Source: Pseudoscleropodium purum (lineage: Eukaryota; Streptophyta; Bryopsida; Hypnales; Brachytheciaceae). From it: a stretch of DNA of 64,000 nucleotides. The notes beneath the pieces were generated by a model that was given only the letters and a program-made list of their open reading frames with translations, did not search any database and was not told the DNA's origin. Of this stretch, positions 47,177 to 60,426 are shown piece by piece. Location: contig OZ017795.1 in NCBI GenBank assembly GCA_963969395.1, positions 17,112,001 to 17,176,000 on the forward strand, written 5' to 3'. A program made the position numbers and the translations under genes. Numbering within the stretch: the stretch's first letter is position 1; each line of letters opens with the position of its first letter.

Positions 47177-49289
47177 TGTGGTGACTTCGTGGAGCGAATC
47201 GAAGGCAGCTGTGTATGAGATAGATCGAGTGGTCGCGCGCTAGCTGGATATATGTGGCACTGGAGCTTCAATTGACTGAGAGAGAATTGTACATTGCATG
47301 TGAGGCACCTGATCATGGTTTTATAGGTAAGCACGAAATGATTGCAAGAAATCGACAACACGGGATGGACCGCTGAGATTGTATAGTTTGGAGATGTTTT
47401 AAATCAATCAGTTAACATGTTCACAATGTCTTCCTTGATCGACTGGTCCAAATTCTAGCCCGTCCCCGAATTAGCGTGACACTTAGAGAGTCCAACACGA
47501 TGTAGTGTTGGATCAGAATTGACTTCGTTACGATCTATAGTTTACGCTGGTACTAGAAATGACGTGAGATTTATCTAGACACTCATAGTTGTACGTGGCA
47601 CGTGAGTACGTTATTGCAAACTGTTTTCATATATTCTAAATTCTTTGAGGGGGGAACAAGCTAGCTAGGTTGTGAAGGTTAATATGCAGGTTATGAAACT
47701 CATAGTATCTCATTAATTTAACCCTCCTTCGATCAATAAATAGAAGTATTTTTTTTAATCGCCATGGCTGAGAATTCGAAGGTCCGATCCAGCACTGTCT
47801 GGTAAACTCACTGTCTAGTTCGTTGCGATTCCATATTAGATTTAATTCGTTAAATTCTGATTCCTCGCGCTTAAGTTCATGCAAATAATTAATCCTATTA
47901 ATGTAATTATTACCCTAGTAGCGCAATTAAAGGGATTTCGGAGGTCACATTCGTTAAATGATATATGTTCCATCTGAGCATACATTTTGACGATAAAGAG
48001 TCCAGAGCGCTGAAAACTAGGATTGAATGAATTTTCAGTCGGGCAGCGTACCGAACCTATCACCTGTGCCGATTTCTGTGAAATCCGCCACTTTGAGGTT
48101 TCTGATAAGGCATGTAAGGCTTTGATCAGCTTGATTGCATGTTGTTGACCGACAGCATTCAAGCATATTTGGAGTACTAGATTCTAGCTGAAATGCAAAT
48201 TGTCCTGGTTCATTCTAAATTTAGAGCTCTATTGGTGCTTGTAGAGTTGTAGACAAATTCAAGGTACTACTATGACTTCCATTGTGCAAACCTTGAATGA
48301 TGTTTCTCTCTGCAACTGACTGCGTAATTTCAAATGATTAGATTCTCAGATTCCTTGAGATGTCGAAGCGCCGAAGGCATTTTCAGTTTCAGTTAACATA
48401 ACTTACATCACATATACAGTGGCCTACTGAAACTTAAAAGACTACTGACACTGTCTATCTGTCTGTCGATCCAGTGTGCCATGTAATCAGGGCACCTGTC
48501 TACCGACACTGTTGGAAATAAAATGATCCCCAAGGATTGTATGGCCACGTTTCAGAATTTCATTGTTTTTTGTTTTTCTACACAAATAAAGGAGATCCCT
48601 TTACTGCAAGAATAAAATACAAACACCCAGCCGCATATATCATTGCTTTCATTCATTCCCTCATAATATTCGGTCCCTGCTTCAATTCAATTGCACCATA
48701 ACTGCAGGCAGAATTCCATTCAGAATTATTTCCAGACATGCAGATGATGAGGTGGGGTTGCTCTGACTTGCACAGAGCATTTTGCTTTCAAGGCTGTACC
48801 GGAAACCTGCAAGTTAACTTTTCCATTTAAATCCCTGTGAGGCCTTCGAATTTACAAGTGGCAGCCTGTTATTTGAGAACAGGTGATGGGTATAAGCCAT
48901 AACCTATTAACGATTACCACCTCTTCTGGGTTTGTATTCTCACTGAGGACAAATGCATGGTACGGTCAACCAACCCTTGAACAAAGATTTCGTACAAGGT
49001 ATGGGTAGTGCACTTTGAGTATAGTGGGCACATTTGTTGAAGTCACAAGTTTTAAAATTAACTTAAATATAGACTCCTACAAATAGGAACTGAGGATAGG
49101 AAGTAGATCATTTATTATGACTTTTTAGACACTTGGTGCATAGACGACATCTTTTGCTTTGGTAGTTTTCACAAACCTTCATCACACCTCTCACTTAGCT
49201 TACCCCTATGCTGCTCTATTTGCGTAAGTCGAACTAATTGTATTCCTCTTTCTATTTAATTCACAATGTTACTATATATAGATACATAC

Positions 49290-49294
<5 letters not shown>
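47177..49294. other. Higher-GC island without supported gene
   Basis: Minus-strand open frames at 47,636-47,884 and 47,842-48,162 overlap and have plausible composition but no motif I recognise. 48.2-49.0 kb has moderate GC and no clear frame. Confidence 0.3.

Positions 49295-49335
<41 letters not shown>
49295..49335 (+). repeat. (TG)n microsatellite
   Basis: About twenty uninterrupted TG units, preceded by an ATACATACATATA stretch. Confidence 0.98.
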
Positions 49336-49337
<2 letters not shown>

Positions 49338-52066
49338 ATATATATTGCACTACTAAAATGAAAAATGAAATGAACCATATGAATGTGTCAACTATATATC
49401 AACCACAAAATAAATTTTCAACTTGTTAAAATTGATTTATCCTAAGGATTTTGAATTCCATGTCTTCCATTTGAATATTAATTTAACCAATTTCTATCCA
49501 AATTGTCTATATTTCATTTGGATTTGAAAATTCATTAATATTTATCTTCTTAAAAATCATTTCAAAAAAATTCCAAAAGAAACTATAAAATAATTATACA
49601 TAAGAATTTAAATTGAAAAAATAAAACACTAAAAGAAAGTTTATTTTTTGGAGTAAAAGTATTTATTTTCTCAAATTTGAATAAATGAAAAAATTGTAGC
49701 TTAAATTCATCAACAACCATACTACCTTTAACTACTTCTGAACTATTCAATGAATTTTGGACAAAACATGGTGGTATCTTCCAATGATACCATCGGGAGA
49801 TTGCACAATGTTTGTATAAATTTCTTGATATTTGTATAAATCTGTGGATGTTTTGCATTGTTCTCTCAATGATTTGCATTAACTATCTCCTAATGTTCAT
49901 TTTCTTTCTCTTAGTGACGATTATTAATTCTAGACTTTCAAAAGTCTAGAACTAGTTATATACAACATAACCTTCTTTTCATGAAATTTTTGGTACATTT
50001 TTGCAAAAAATACATGTAATGTTTTAAAAGAATCTTGTATTTTTGTCTTGAAATATAATGATCATTATATGAGATTTCTAATGATGATTTAATACAACAT
50101 TGACATTTGAAGACCATCGAAAATTATTTTACAGAAAGATTAATTTTCAATATGTATCTACAATTTTTTATAAATCTCAAATGATACATTTAGTGCATAT
50201 AGACACAAAAATTGGTACCCCTATTGTGCATTCAATCCTCATTGTAATTTTCCATCGCAATGTTGGTTTCTTCCTTACCAAACTACCAAAATTAGGGAGA
50301 ATGTCAACAAGAAGTTATTTACTTTTGAAAATTTTATGGCTTTAATAAATAAAATAAAAAAATAGAATAAGGATTAATTCTATGTATTTTAAATCTGTTT
50401 TTTTTTCTTTTTTTAAATTCAAAAAAAAAGTACATGATTAATATTGAAAAATTTAGATATTTACATACAAAGTTTATAGTTGCAATTATTCATTGAATTT
50501 TGGAAACATTTCTAATTTTTTAAATCAATTGGTCCAAATTACTTAACCCTTTAAAGTGCCTAAGCAACCACTTTCTAGTCTTTGGCCTTCTTTAACCCCT
50601 AAAATGTCGAGATCCTTTTTCAAAATTGACAATTTGGAAAAAATTGTTTTAAAGTGCTATTTGGAAGAATATTTTGGAATTGACATACAAATAGGGGTTG
50701 CTAATTTTGAGTTGTAGATTCCATTTGTATTGTTAGATTCACTAGTGCTACCACCAATATTTTTTTTATAAATTTTGAAAGAGAAATTTCTAAATTCCTT
50801 CTAAATTAAATTATTATCATTTTTGAGTAAAACTTATTGGAATGAAACTAAAACAAGGTTCTCTTGACATAGTGATTTTTGAAATTTTTATGTTCTTTTA
50901 ATCTATGACCTCATTTTTGCTAATCCAATTTTGAACTAAAATCAATGCAATTTTTGGTTTGACATACTTCCTCATTTGTAATTTTTTTAAAGTATGAACA
51001 CTAATATCACTAAATCCAACCATTGAATAGGACAAAAACTTAATTAAGTATCTCCACAAATTAAATGATTTTAATCTAAGCAGTAATGAGAAAGAAAACT
51101 GAATGTCAATTTGTTTGTTGTCCAAATTTTGAATGTCAAAACGCTCGAGGGTTAATATACTATCCAATTGGACCAAAAAAATGACTTTTTTGAAGATGTG
51201 TTTTTTTGTGTAATGTGGTTCATTGAGATTTTTTTTCTATGCTAGAAAAAACTTGTAATTTGGACCAAAATTCTTACTTGAAATTATCTTTCAAACTCAA
51301 TTAGTTCAAGGAATGATAATTGTTTTAAGAGAAAAACATGTATAGTCAATGAGAAAAAAATGTTTATGATGATCCTAAGAAAAAAACATTTTGTGGATAG
51401 TGCAAGTGGAAAAGGTTTAACTGCTTGGAGGCTTGGAGCAAATAATTGACAAGTATGGTCAAGTGAAATTCTCGATTTTTTGGTGTTTGATTATTATAAG
51501 GCTTTGAAAATGATCTTCCATTGTTCTAATTGTTGTAAAAATTGGCATGGATGTTTCTCAAGTATTCTAAATAATTGAATTTGATCCAAAAAAAATTCAC
51601 TTAAATTTTTTTTTGAGATATGACCCTCTAATAGTCATTCTATTTGAGGCAAATAACTACTTCTCATTAGAAGAAATTTGGCCCCTAGAAAGGGCCATTT
51701 GACTTCCTATGAATGTGAAATTCTAAAGGGAAAAATAACCTTTCATTGTTCATATATCAACTTAGGAACTTTTAATTTGTGAAATCATATGTTTAGCAAC
51801 ATCAAATATGGTAGAACCACCCATTGTCAACTACTTAAGCAATCTACGCATGTTTTAGAATAATAGAAGGCAATGTAAATTCTCTAGCATGTAGGAAGAT
51901 AGAAATTGTAGGGATTGCCAAAAAAAATTATTTTATTTCTTGAATTCAAATGACTATGAATTTTAGAAGTTGATTCTATATATTGGCTATAGCTTTAGAC
52001 TAGCTACCTTCCAATCCCAATCATTCAAGAACTTCTTTCTACTCACTACTTTGGGACATGTGTCCT
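49336..52066. other. AT-rich intergenic DNA
   Basis: No recognisable gene or element boundary. Open frames look like chance. Confidence 0.55.
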
Positions 52067-52330
52067 CATTAGAGGGGATTTGAAGGCTACAAAAGCTTAT
52101 TTTGGGCCTATTCCTTTTGTTGTTTCATGAAGTGAAAGAACAGCTAGTTGTCAATTTTTTAATTTTAATTCTTAAAATGAAAAAATATTTGAAAAAAAAA
52201 AACATTTAATTTTTTCAAAAAATAAATAAATTTATATGACATGGCATTGTCTTAGCTATGTCACACTATTGCAATAGCATGGTGTTCTTATTCCCCGCAA
52301 CTTAGGAATCCATAGACTTCCGTTGCCCTC
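52067..52330 (+). repeat. CATTAGAGG-family repeat, copy 2
   Basis: Begins CATTAGAGGGGATTTGAAGG and includes TTTTGGGCCTATTCC, AATTCTTAAAATGAAAAAAT and GACATGGCATTGTC, in the order seen in the copy at 55,341. Confidence 0.6.
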
Positions 52331-53820
52331 AAATTCTTTCTAATGGATTTGATTAGTCTTAACTTTGAAAAGGAAAAAAAGAAAATTCAAACCTTTGGTT
52401 GAACATTTATTCTAGCTTCAGATGGAAATAGTGCAACCTATAGGTTGGATATAGGTTTTTGGTCAACAATGGGTGGTTCTACCATAACATCAACTATGAA
52501 GTTATCCCTTTTTAAGGAATAGTGAATCAATTCACTTCCATCTTTCCCTTAATAAATGAAGAAATTATAATAAATGAAATTTTCATTATCCCCTATATAT
52601 ATTGAATATGCTAGATTACAATCAATATGGAATTAACAACCACACTTAGGCACATCATGTACCTATATCCATATTTCATATCATATATAATATTCATAGG
52701 TATTCCATAGGTATAATAAATGAATTTTTTTTTCTCTCTCTCTCTTTCTATTTTGAACATACTAGATTACAATTGCCATAAGAAATTAACAATTGTATCC
52801 CACATCTTATATTTGTATCTATATCCATATTTCGTATACAATATTCATAGGTATTTCATAGGTATTTCATATATTATATTTATATAAAAGTTTTTTTGTT
52901 TTTTTGTGTGTATGTGTATAAATTAGGTGTTTTATTTTTTTAATTTTATATTCATGAGGTGGTCAATAAACTCTTGAGGGATGGTGAATTACCCAAAGTG
53001 TTTGATGGATGACGTCATTGTTCATTATAGAAACAAAGAATGCTCTTGCATTGGTTTACACTGGTCATAGGGGGACACATCCATTAAAGGTTAATTGATA
53101 AGATCTATGTTGTCATTGTTGTGTTACTATTTATGTCCTTTTTCAAGATAAAGGTGAATTGATTCCCTTACTTGCCCCTTTAAAGTCATTCTAGATGTGC
53201 ATGTAAAAGAAAAGCTCCCCTATTGTTTCTTTCTCAGTGTTTTTTAATGCAATGGTCACCATTCTCGGTAGAAAAAAAGACTCCCTATTTTGTGCCTAAA
53301 AAATTTATCCTCTACACCTCCCCTTGCTAATGTGGGGTCTTTGATTGCAAATACAAATTCAGAAATTGTAAATTTTATCATGCATGGAAAATAAAAAAAT
53401 TTCAATGTTTTTCCTCAGGAACAAGGAAGGGGGTCAGTCCACTCCGGCCCTTTTCAGGGGATAACTTCGCAGTTAGTGAAGTTGATTTTTCCACCTCTCC
53501 CAGGGCACTTTGCAGTTTTGGAAATTATTGACCAAACTGCTGGCCTTTCTAAATTTGTGACCCAATAATTTTGGTCCAAGTAAAGTACATGCTACCTAAG
53601 GTTGGTCATCAGACCATTGTGAACTCCAAGCAAATATGGTAAGGAGATTGCAGATGCCCAGACTTTAGGTACTTTCAGTGAGTTAAGCTAAGCTATATGG
53701 TATGCAGACATGGCTGGAAATGGCACAATTATCAATTATTTTCTTATCTTTTCAGTTGTTTGCTCTGCCTACCATATATAGAGTAACCGACCCATTTCTG
53801 ATCACCCCCCATTCTAGTGA
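52331..53820. other. AT-rich intergenic DNA with a local tandem duplication
   Basis: No gene is seen. 52,596-52,720 and 52,750-52,875 are imperfect direct copies (CTAGATTACAAT, then TATATCCATATTTC, then ATTCATAGGTATT), about 150 bases apart with a (CT)n run between. Confidence 0.6.
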
Positions 53821-54120
53821 TAAGGTAGGAGGTTCATAAATGGACCATCTAAGGGCTGAATCTGAATTTTGGAGAGTCTAAACTTCTTGAAAAAAAATTC
53901 AGTAAATTTTCCTTGAAAGACAAGTAAAATTAACATTTAACCCAAGTCATTTTATAATTTTTGAACCTTTGAAGAATTAGTTACAAATTTTTGAAGTTGG
54001 AAAAAAGTAGTCATTTGTGGTCATCAAAAGCGCCCACTTCCTGAAATGTGCATAGTAGGTACATTGAAAAAAGCAAAATGTACCTTTAAGTCATGATTGC
54101 TTTTCATGCCCTATTGGACT
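53821..54120 (+). repeat. Inverted-repeat partner of 59,700-60,000
   Basis: Reads AAGGTAGGAGGTTC, GGACCATCTAAGGG, ACTTCTTGAAAAAA, then AAAGCAAAATGTACCTTT and CATGATTGCTTTT. The inverse of 59,700-60,000 has the same blocks in the same order. Confidence 0.7.
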
Positions 54121-55340
54121 TTGAGCTTCCTACCTTATAGACTTTTTTCTTTTTCTGATCAACAAGAGATGAGTATTGAATAATTGTAGCAAGTTCTTTA
54201 CCAAAAATCTTGAAAATTTACAATGCTGATTGCCAAAACTAAGGAAAATATGTGAGTATCTACAATTCAGTAATCTTGCTAAAATTATAAAAAATTAAAT
54301 GACCAAGTTGTTTTTAAAAATAAATCAACCAATGTTTGTAAGAAAGTACAATATAAATTCCAATGATCACCAACCTTGTATCCACAAAAGTCAACATGAT
54401 CATCCACTATCATGAGATTTGCTAATGGAAGCATCAAGGAATTACTTTAGTGAAACATAGTCAAAGTTGAAGATGGAGAGGCTGTTTTTATAATGAAAAG
54501 CATTCTCTCTCATGAACCCTCAAAGGATATGGGGTAATTTGAAGATGATAGCTTGACCTCTCATCGTCAAAAAATAGTACTTGCGTTCAAAATAGCCTTT
54601 TAGATCTCATTTTTGTATAGTAAAAATAACATTTTTCAAAAAGACTTTGAACTAAAAAAAGTTGAGAAATAAATCTAACTTTCATCTTCAAAAATCCGTT
54701 TGTGATTATGAGCCTCAAACAAAAGTTATAAACAAAATTCACAGGGGATGCTTGAAAATGTCAAAGAAAATGTTCCTTCCAACTTCTTGAAATTTGTCCA
54801 TAACTTTTGATTGGAGGATCAAAATTTCAAAAGGATTTATATAGATGAAAGATAACTTCAATTTCCACAGTAATTTAGTTCAAGTTTTATTGAAAAAAAT
54901 TGTTTTACTATGCCTAAATGACATTTGAAATTCTACATTGAATATATTTCTTCACTATGAATAGTTGAGCTCCTACTAATCCTAACTATTTACATATCCC
55001 ACATGAGTTGCTTTACCTCTTATCACACAATTTGTATAAAGATCTTGTCTTCGAAGACTTTACTTCAATTGATGAATTGCTTACAAGAGCTACATGCCAA
55101 TTTTTTTATTAATTCAATGTCTAGGATGATGAAAATTGCAGTAATTAATTTTTTTGCCGAAATTAAAAAGTCAAATTTTAATAAATATTTGGTAGAGGGT
55201 GCCAAAATTGAAGAGGTACTATGGTTATAAAATTCTGAAAAAATACAAAATCCTTCTGAATTCTATTTCTATACATAAAAAATTTTACGAATTCAAAGAA
55301 TCCGCATTCCAAATATGCGTAATTGCCTAAGTGGTTGGAA
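54121..55340. other. AT-rich intergenic DNA
   Basis: No supported gene. An open frame at 55,003-55,230 has no recognisable content. Confidence 0.5.
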
Positions 55341-55575
55341 CATTAGAAGAGTTTTGAGGGGACGGGAGGGCCATTTCAGGCTTGTTTCTCCGCAATTCCC
55401 TCTATAATTAAAGAACCTTAGGTTGTCAAAATAATTTTGAATTTTTTTCTTAATTCTTAAAATGAAAAAAAGTTGAAATTAAATTTTTTTTTTTGACGTG
55501 GTAGTCATTCTACTACATCAAGCAGCAATTGTCATGAGTTCTGATGGGTTGAGAACCTTGGGGAACTCACAATCC
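55341..55575 (+). repeat. CATTAGAAGAG-family repeat, copy 3
   Basis: Begins CATTAGAAGAGTTTTGAGGGG. Internal landmarks are GGGCCATTTCAGGC, AATTCTTAAAATGAAAAAAAG and GACGTGGTAGTCATTCTACTAC. The 3' end is approximate. Confidence 0.65.
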
Positions 55576-57464
55576 TTCAGACTAGGTGAATGTCCTTTGA
55601 TGATGGGTTGGCTATCCTAACTTAATAAAGTTAGAATAAAATTCCAAGTTGAAAGGCAATTTTACAACTGAATTGCACATGTATTTAGTGACATTCATTT
55701 TTGAACAAAGGGAATGGCATGGTGCCCTCAAAGGCACCCTCAAAGTACTTGATAAAAGTTTTTGATGCATGTCCAAACTACTTCAAAAGTCAAATTTTAA
55801 GAGTTGTTAATCATTGGAAGACTTGTTCATAATTAACATGTCAATTCTAGATTGAATAAAATTACCATATTATCTTAAATCTTTACATGCTTTGGTATTT
55901 TGAGGCCCAAAATTGCTTTAAAATACTCACACCCAAAGCAAAGTTAAGATTTTCATCCATATTTACTCTTTAACAAACTCAACTTTAGGATCCTTTAGTG
56001 AACCCTAAAAAGAATGAGAGACGGGTACTATTATGTGAGTCTAGGATCATGAATACATGACCCTAAAAGATTATGCACCTATGTTATAAATGTATATATA
56101 TTATAGAAACTCTTTATGATCATAGGATACCTAAGTTATAAACACTTATAATATAAGTGTTTATGTTATAAGCATATTCAATGGTTGTAGGATATCTACA
56201 TATATCTAAGTTTAGGGCTCATGTTCTTGCATTTTCAAACTCACATGCTAGCATCATTGAGGAATGAGGTACATTTTGGGCATAAATTGTGAAAAATTGC
56301 CACTTTCTAGGGCAATGAATTTTTTTATTTGTCTTTCAAAATTCAACCATACAAATTTTAACTAGATTACTATGGAAATTTGTAGAGGAAATTTTAGAAA
56401 ATTTGTTTGCATTAATTGAAAGATTATAATGTTTATATTTAGAAAAAATTTAACCTTGTCCAATAGAGCCAACAAGTTATGAAGTCAATAGAGGCTTCTC
56501 AAGGTCTCAAAAAGCCCAAAGTGGGCTCTTTGGTCCTTTAGGGGTTAACACCTTCTAAAGTGAGACTTTTACACTATTGACATATGATTATTTCTTAATA
56601 TTTCCATGTTGCATCATGTATGTTACATATCTAGCAAAATCCAAACTAGAGTAGAAGAGGTCTTTTGCACATGTTTCTTGAAGTTGCCTAAAACATTTAG
56701 AATAGTAGAATTTTTTATCTAGGTAATTAAAAAAAATTACATTTTCACTAAAAGGATACATGTTCACACCTTGTGTCAGAATTTCATGAACATTTGACCA
56801 AAATTGACTTTGTGTGTAATTGCACAAGATTTCTTTTATATATTGAATGGGCCCTTAGTCCCTTAAGGATTAACTAAAAGTACATCCTCCCAAAATTTTG
56901 AAAATTTGTAGTTTATTCACATAGTCTCTAAAATTTCCAAGCCAATTGCATTCACTTCCCCTTCATTTTCTACCATCTTGGGGTAATTTTTTTTTCTAAT
57001 TTGCATTTAAGATGTTGGATCAAAAACTGAATGTGCATGTTATAGGTGTGGATACCTTGTATACATGCTAGGTTGCTAAAGATTTGAGTTAATTTTAGAA
57101 CTTAGGATGCCAAAAGATTCTCATGGCATGTAAGACCTATCTCAAATTCTCATCAAGTTGAAAAACTAATGGCTCAATGAAAGGAAATCAAATTTGTAAA
57201 GAAAACAACATTATAGCTTTCTAGAAGCTTAGGCAACTTTTTACATAATAAATAATTAAAGTTCAAAAATTTGTTAGGCAATCCAAAAAATAATAAATTA
57301 ATACCAAAATAATACCAAAATAATTAAAGTCAGTTAGGCATTCATCCAAGTTGTTCTTATAATATTTAGATGGTTTTTGTTGCTTTCATTAAAGGTGTCT
57401 ACATTAACCTGAATGCTTGTCTTGGCCTCCAAATCTTGAACTTTCTACCTTGTGTTTCAAGATT
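55576..57464. other. AT-rich intergenic DNA with a dispersed repeat
   Basis: No gene is seen. 56,265-56,850 is a copy of the repeat at 35.6 and 39.1 kb. A short palindrome, AAACACTTAT-AAT-ATAAGTGTTT, lies near 56,140. Confidence 0.55.
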
Positions 57465-58705
57465 TTGTTAAATGTCATAGTTTATAGTTGCATATGAGAT
57501 ATGTTTTGTTTGTAGGAAATTGTACTTTGGAACAATGAACATGGCAAGGCAAAATTTTTGCAATGTGAGTTTATAGTTATTGACAAAAAGAAGATGCAAA
57601 ATTATGGGGAGATGGGTTTGCAACATTGGGCAAAAGATTAGGGCTATGGAAAAGGAGATTATAAAATGCCATGTTGTAAGATCTAAAAAGGAGATAGAAG
57701 TGATTTTGCTAATATTAAAGGTTGAAAAGCTTGAAGGGTTAACTCCAAATAAAACCAAGGTTAGAAGCATGTGTACAAATTGGTTCAATCATTTTCTTTG
57801 GGGTCCAATACATATTGCAACAGGAGTTCACAAGAATCAAACCTTCTACTTTGAATTGTTTATAATGCAAGTATAAGTTTCTAAAGCAAATTGTCAGTGT
57901 TTATGATGACTTATGTTTATAATGATCTCATTAGAAATAGTCTTTCCAATTGATTCTCATCTTCTAAAGAATTCCAAAAAAAGGGGGAATTTTTTAATTC
58001 ATTGAATGTTCATAATATAAATATTTTCTTGTTGAATTTTCTAAACTACATGATGAGATAATTGAGATACTTCAAAGACCTTAAAATATAGGTCAACTTT
58101 TGATTGTAACTTCTATAAAAACAAGGATTAAAGATCTAATTGAAAGAAGTCAACTTCAATTACCTAAATATAATAGTAATAAAGCTTTTAGCATCAATTT
58201 GAATTGATTGGGTGCATTTTTTAGACAACTTAAATTTAAGCTATATAGAAAGGTTACAAAGGTTGTAAGGAAGCTACCTAAAGACTAGAAAGAGAAAGAA
58301 TTGAAGATTGCATAAAGGTTTATTTACCTTATCAAGGGCTTATTCTATACTTTTACAACTATTTTTCAACATAGATTAAACATGAATTTGCTTAATTTCA
58401 ACAAGAGAAGACTATTCATGGGAAGTTAAAGGATCAAAACATATACTTGTCTATGGAGCGCATGACAACAACTGAAAATTTGACTTCTATTTCAAGTTGT
58501 CTTTGCATAGACAATAATGAGATGCTTGCCTCTACAAAATGCTACACAAATACAATTTGAAGAAGCTAGGTGGCAGCGTATATATTTAAAAAATCATTGG
58601 TCCAATGTAGAAATATGCAAGGATTTTGGTGAAAAAATATTACAACCGTATAGGAAAGAGCCAATAAGGCAATTAAAGCCTAACAAGGATATGAAATTGA
58701 TTTAG
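57465..58705 (+). pseudogene. Possible decayed coding relic of unknown type
   Basis: Two plus-strand stretches have protein-like composition in otherwise AT-rich DNA: 57,580-57,876 (KIRAMEKEIIKCHVVRSKKE, then LEGLTPNKTKVRSMCTNWFN) and 58,517-58,705 (IQFEEARWQRIYLKNHWSN, DFGEKILQPYRKEP). Stops and frame changes lie between. They lie between the inverted repeats at 53.8 and 59.7 kb, so they could be remnants of another transposon's gene. I do not recognise the family. Confidence 0.3.
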
Positions 58706-59699
58706 TTGATAGATTGCTAGAGTGTGCAAAAGTCAAAAGAATTCAAGTCTTAGATGAAGACAAATCATCTTTAAATCCTTATTACCTTTGTGTGAAGCTT
58801 TCTTTGAGATTGTTTTGATAAATATGACAAAAGTTATGTGTGAATTTTCTTCATTTCAATGTCAAATTGGCTAGCAAAAAAAACATTCTAAAAACAGATT
58901 AACTAGTTTTGGGGGATTGCGTAGATATGTGTATTAAAAAACATTTGATTATTTGAACCATTCAATTTTGAATAATAAAGTGAAAGTTATGATGAATTTT
59001 ATTTTTTAGGCAATGAAAGTAGAAAAAATATATAAGAAACTTGTCTCTTGCATTCAATTGTGAAATTTTGAAATATAAAAAGTTTCTCTAGAATATTATC
59101 ACCATTGGAATCAATAATTCTCAATTTCTTGAAAAAATTATAATTGGTGTAGTATTTTCTTTCATTCAGTTATTTCAATATCACCTTTTATTTTAGAATT
59201 TTATAAAAGATGAATATAAAAGTTTTTTAAGTTAAATTCTTTTATATATATTTACAATCCATTGTCAAATACTTTGACTAAATTACATAAATTAAAGGAT
59301 ATAAATGTTTTTTTCCTAGAAATGTTGATAGACAAAACTTCACCTTCACGAAGGGTTAGAAAAGCCTAAAATTTGAAGTTTTGGCACATTGAGCTTACAA
59401 TTGGTTGACACATTCTTTCTAAAATTTTGGGAGGATGTATGTAAAGTTTTGATCAAGTTAGCCTAAAGATCTTAAAGTTGAATTTGTCAAAAAACTAGTA
59501 TAGATCAAGATTTTAGCCTTACCTTATGGTTGACTATTTTGAAGCAATTTTGGGCTTCTAAACATGAAAGAACTTTAGAGGTTAAAACTTGTGGTCATTT
59601 TGAGTGAAGAGAGTATTCATTTAAGTCCACTTTTTGACATGTTGGAGAACAAAAAGTATCTCATTAGATTGCACAATACTGATGGTAGTATAATAGTTT
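58706..59699. other. AT-rich intergenic DNA
   Basis: Nothing recognisable. Confidence 0.5.
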
Positions 59700-60000
59700 G
59701 CTTTGATAGTGCCCATGCTCTAAAAGCAATCATGATACAAAGGTATATTTTGCTTTCTTCGATGTATTAACAATATACATTTTAGGAGGTGGTTGCTTGT
59801 AATGACCATTGCGTTTTAATTTCAAAATTCATAACTAATTCCATAAAGGTCCAAAAAATATGAAACAACCTAGGTTAGATGCCAATTCCACATTTTTCTT
59901 CCTACAAAAATTTATAGAAAATTGTTTCAAGAGGTTTTACTTCTCTGAAAAGGCTATCAACTCTTAAATGGTCACTTTAAGAACAAACTACCTTATTTTT
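59700..60000 (-). repeat. Inverted-repeat partner of 53,821-54,120
   Basis: Inverse copy of the repeat at 53.8 kb; it abuts the foldback element that begins at 60,002. Confidence 0.7.
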
Positions 60001-60001
60001 T

Positions 60002-60426
60002 AGGTATGTTTGCACTTGGTGTTAAGGATGATGTTTACAACACTAGAAGAGTTTTGGAGGGTCCAGAAGCCTGTTTTGGACCTGTTCCCCAGTAGTTGTT
60101 CCCTGCAACGAGGAGAATGGCCCGTTGTCAGAATTTTTTTTTAAAATTTTAAATTAAAATTTTTTTAGTCTCCAAATGCAAAAAAAAAAAATTAAAAAAA
60201 AAAAAAAAAAATGGTCAATGACGTGGCAGGGTCTCGGTCACAGTCACGTCAGACCACTGCACCGAACCTGTTCCCTGCGTTCACAGGGACGCAGGCTTTG
60301 ATAACTCACAGGCATCTAAAGGCCCCAAAAATCTTCTAATGTGTAAATCCATTCCAGAAGCAGGTTTGAATTCGTTTCTAAGACCCTCACTAACAACAGT
60401 CTTTAACACCAAGTTCGAATATACCT
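60002..60426. mobile_element. Foldback/MITE element with long imperfect TIRs, CATTAGAAG family copy 4
   Basis: Left end AGGTATGTTTGCACTTGGTG continues TTAAGGAT...TTTACAACACTAGAAGAGTTTTGG. The right end, read inversely, is AGGTATATTCGAACTTGGTG, then TTAAAGAC...TTTACACATTAGAAGATTTTTGG. The inner part is GC-rich with a poly-A run at 60,179-60,210 and GACGTGGCAGGGTC. The copies at 37.7, 52.1 and 55.3 kb start with the inner CATTAGA block. Confidence 0.7.

Noticed and set aside
53400..53560. GGGGTCAGTCCACTCC region as a gene remnant
   Set aside because: Slightly higher GC but no open frame or motif I could support.
57580..57876. Retroelement gag or integrase
   Set aside because: The protein-like stretch shows no zinc knuckle, no HHCC and no DDE spacing, so it is kept only as an unknown relic.
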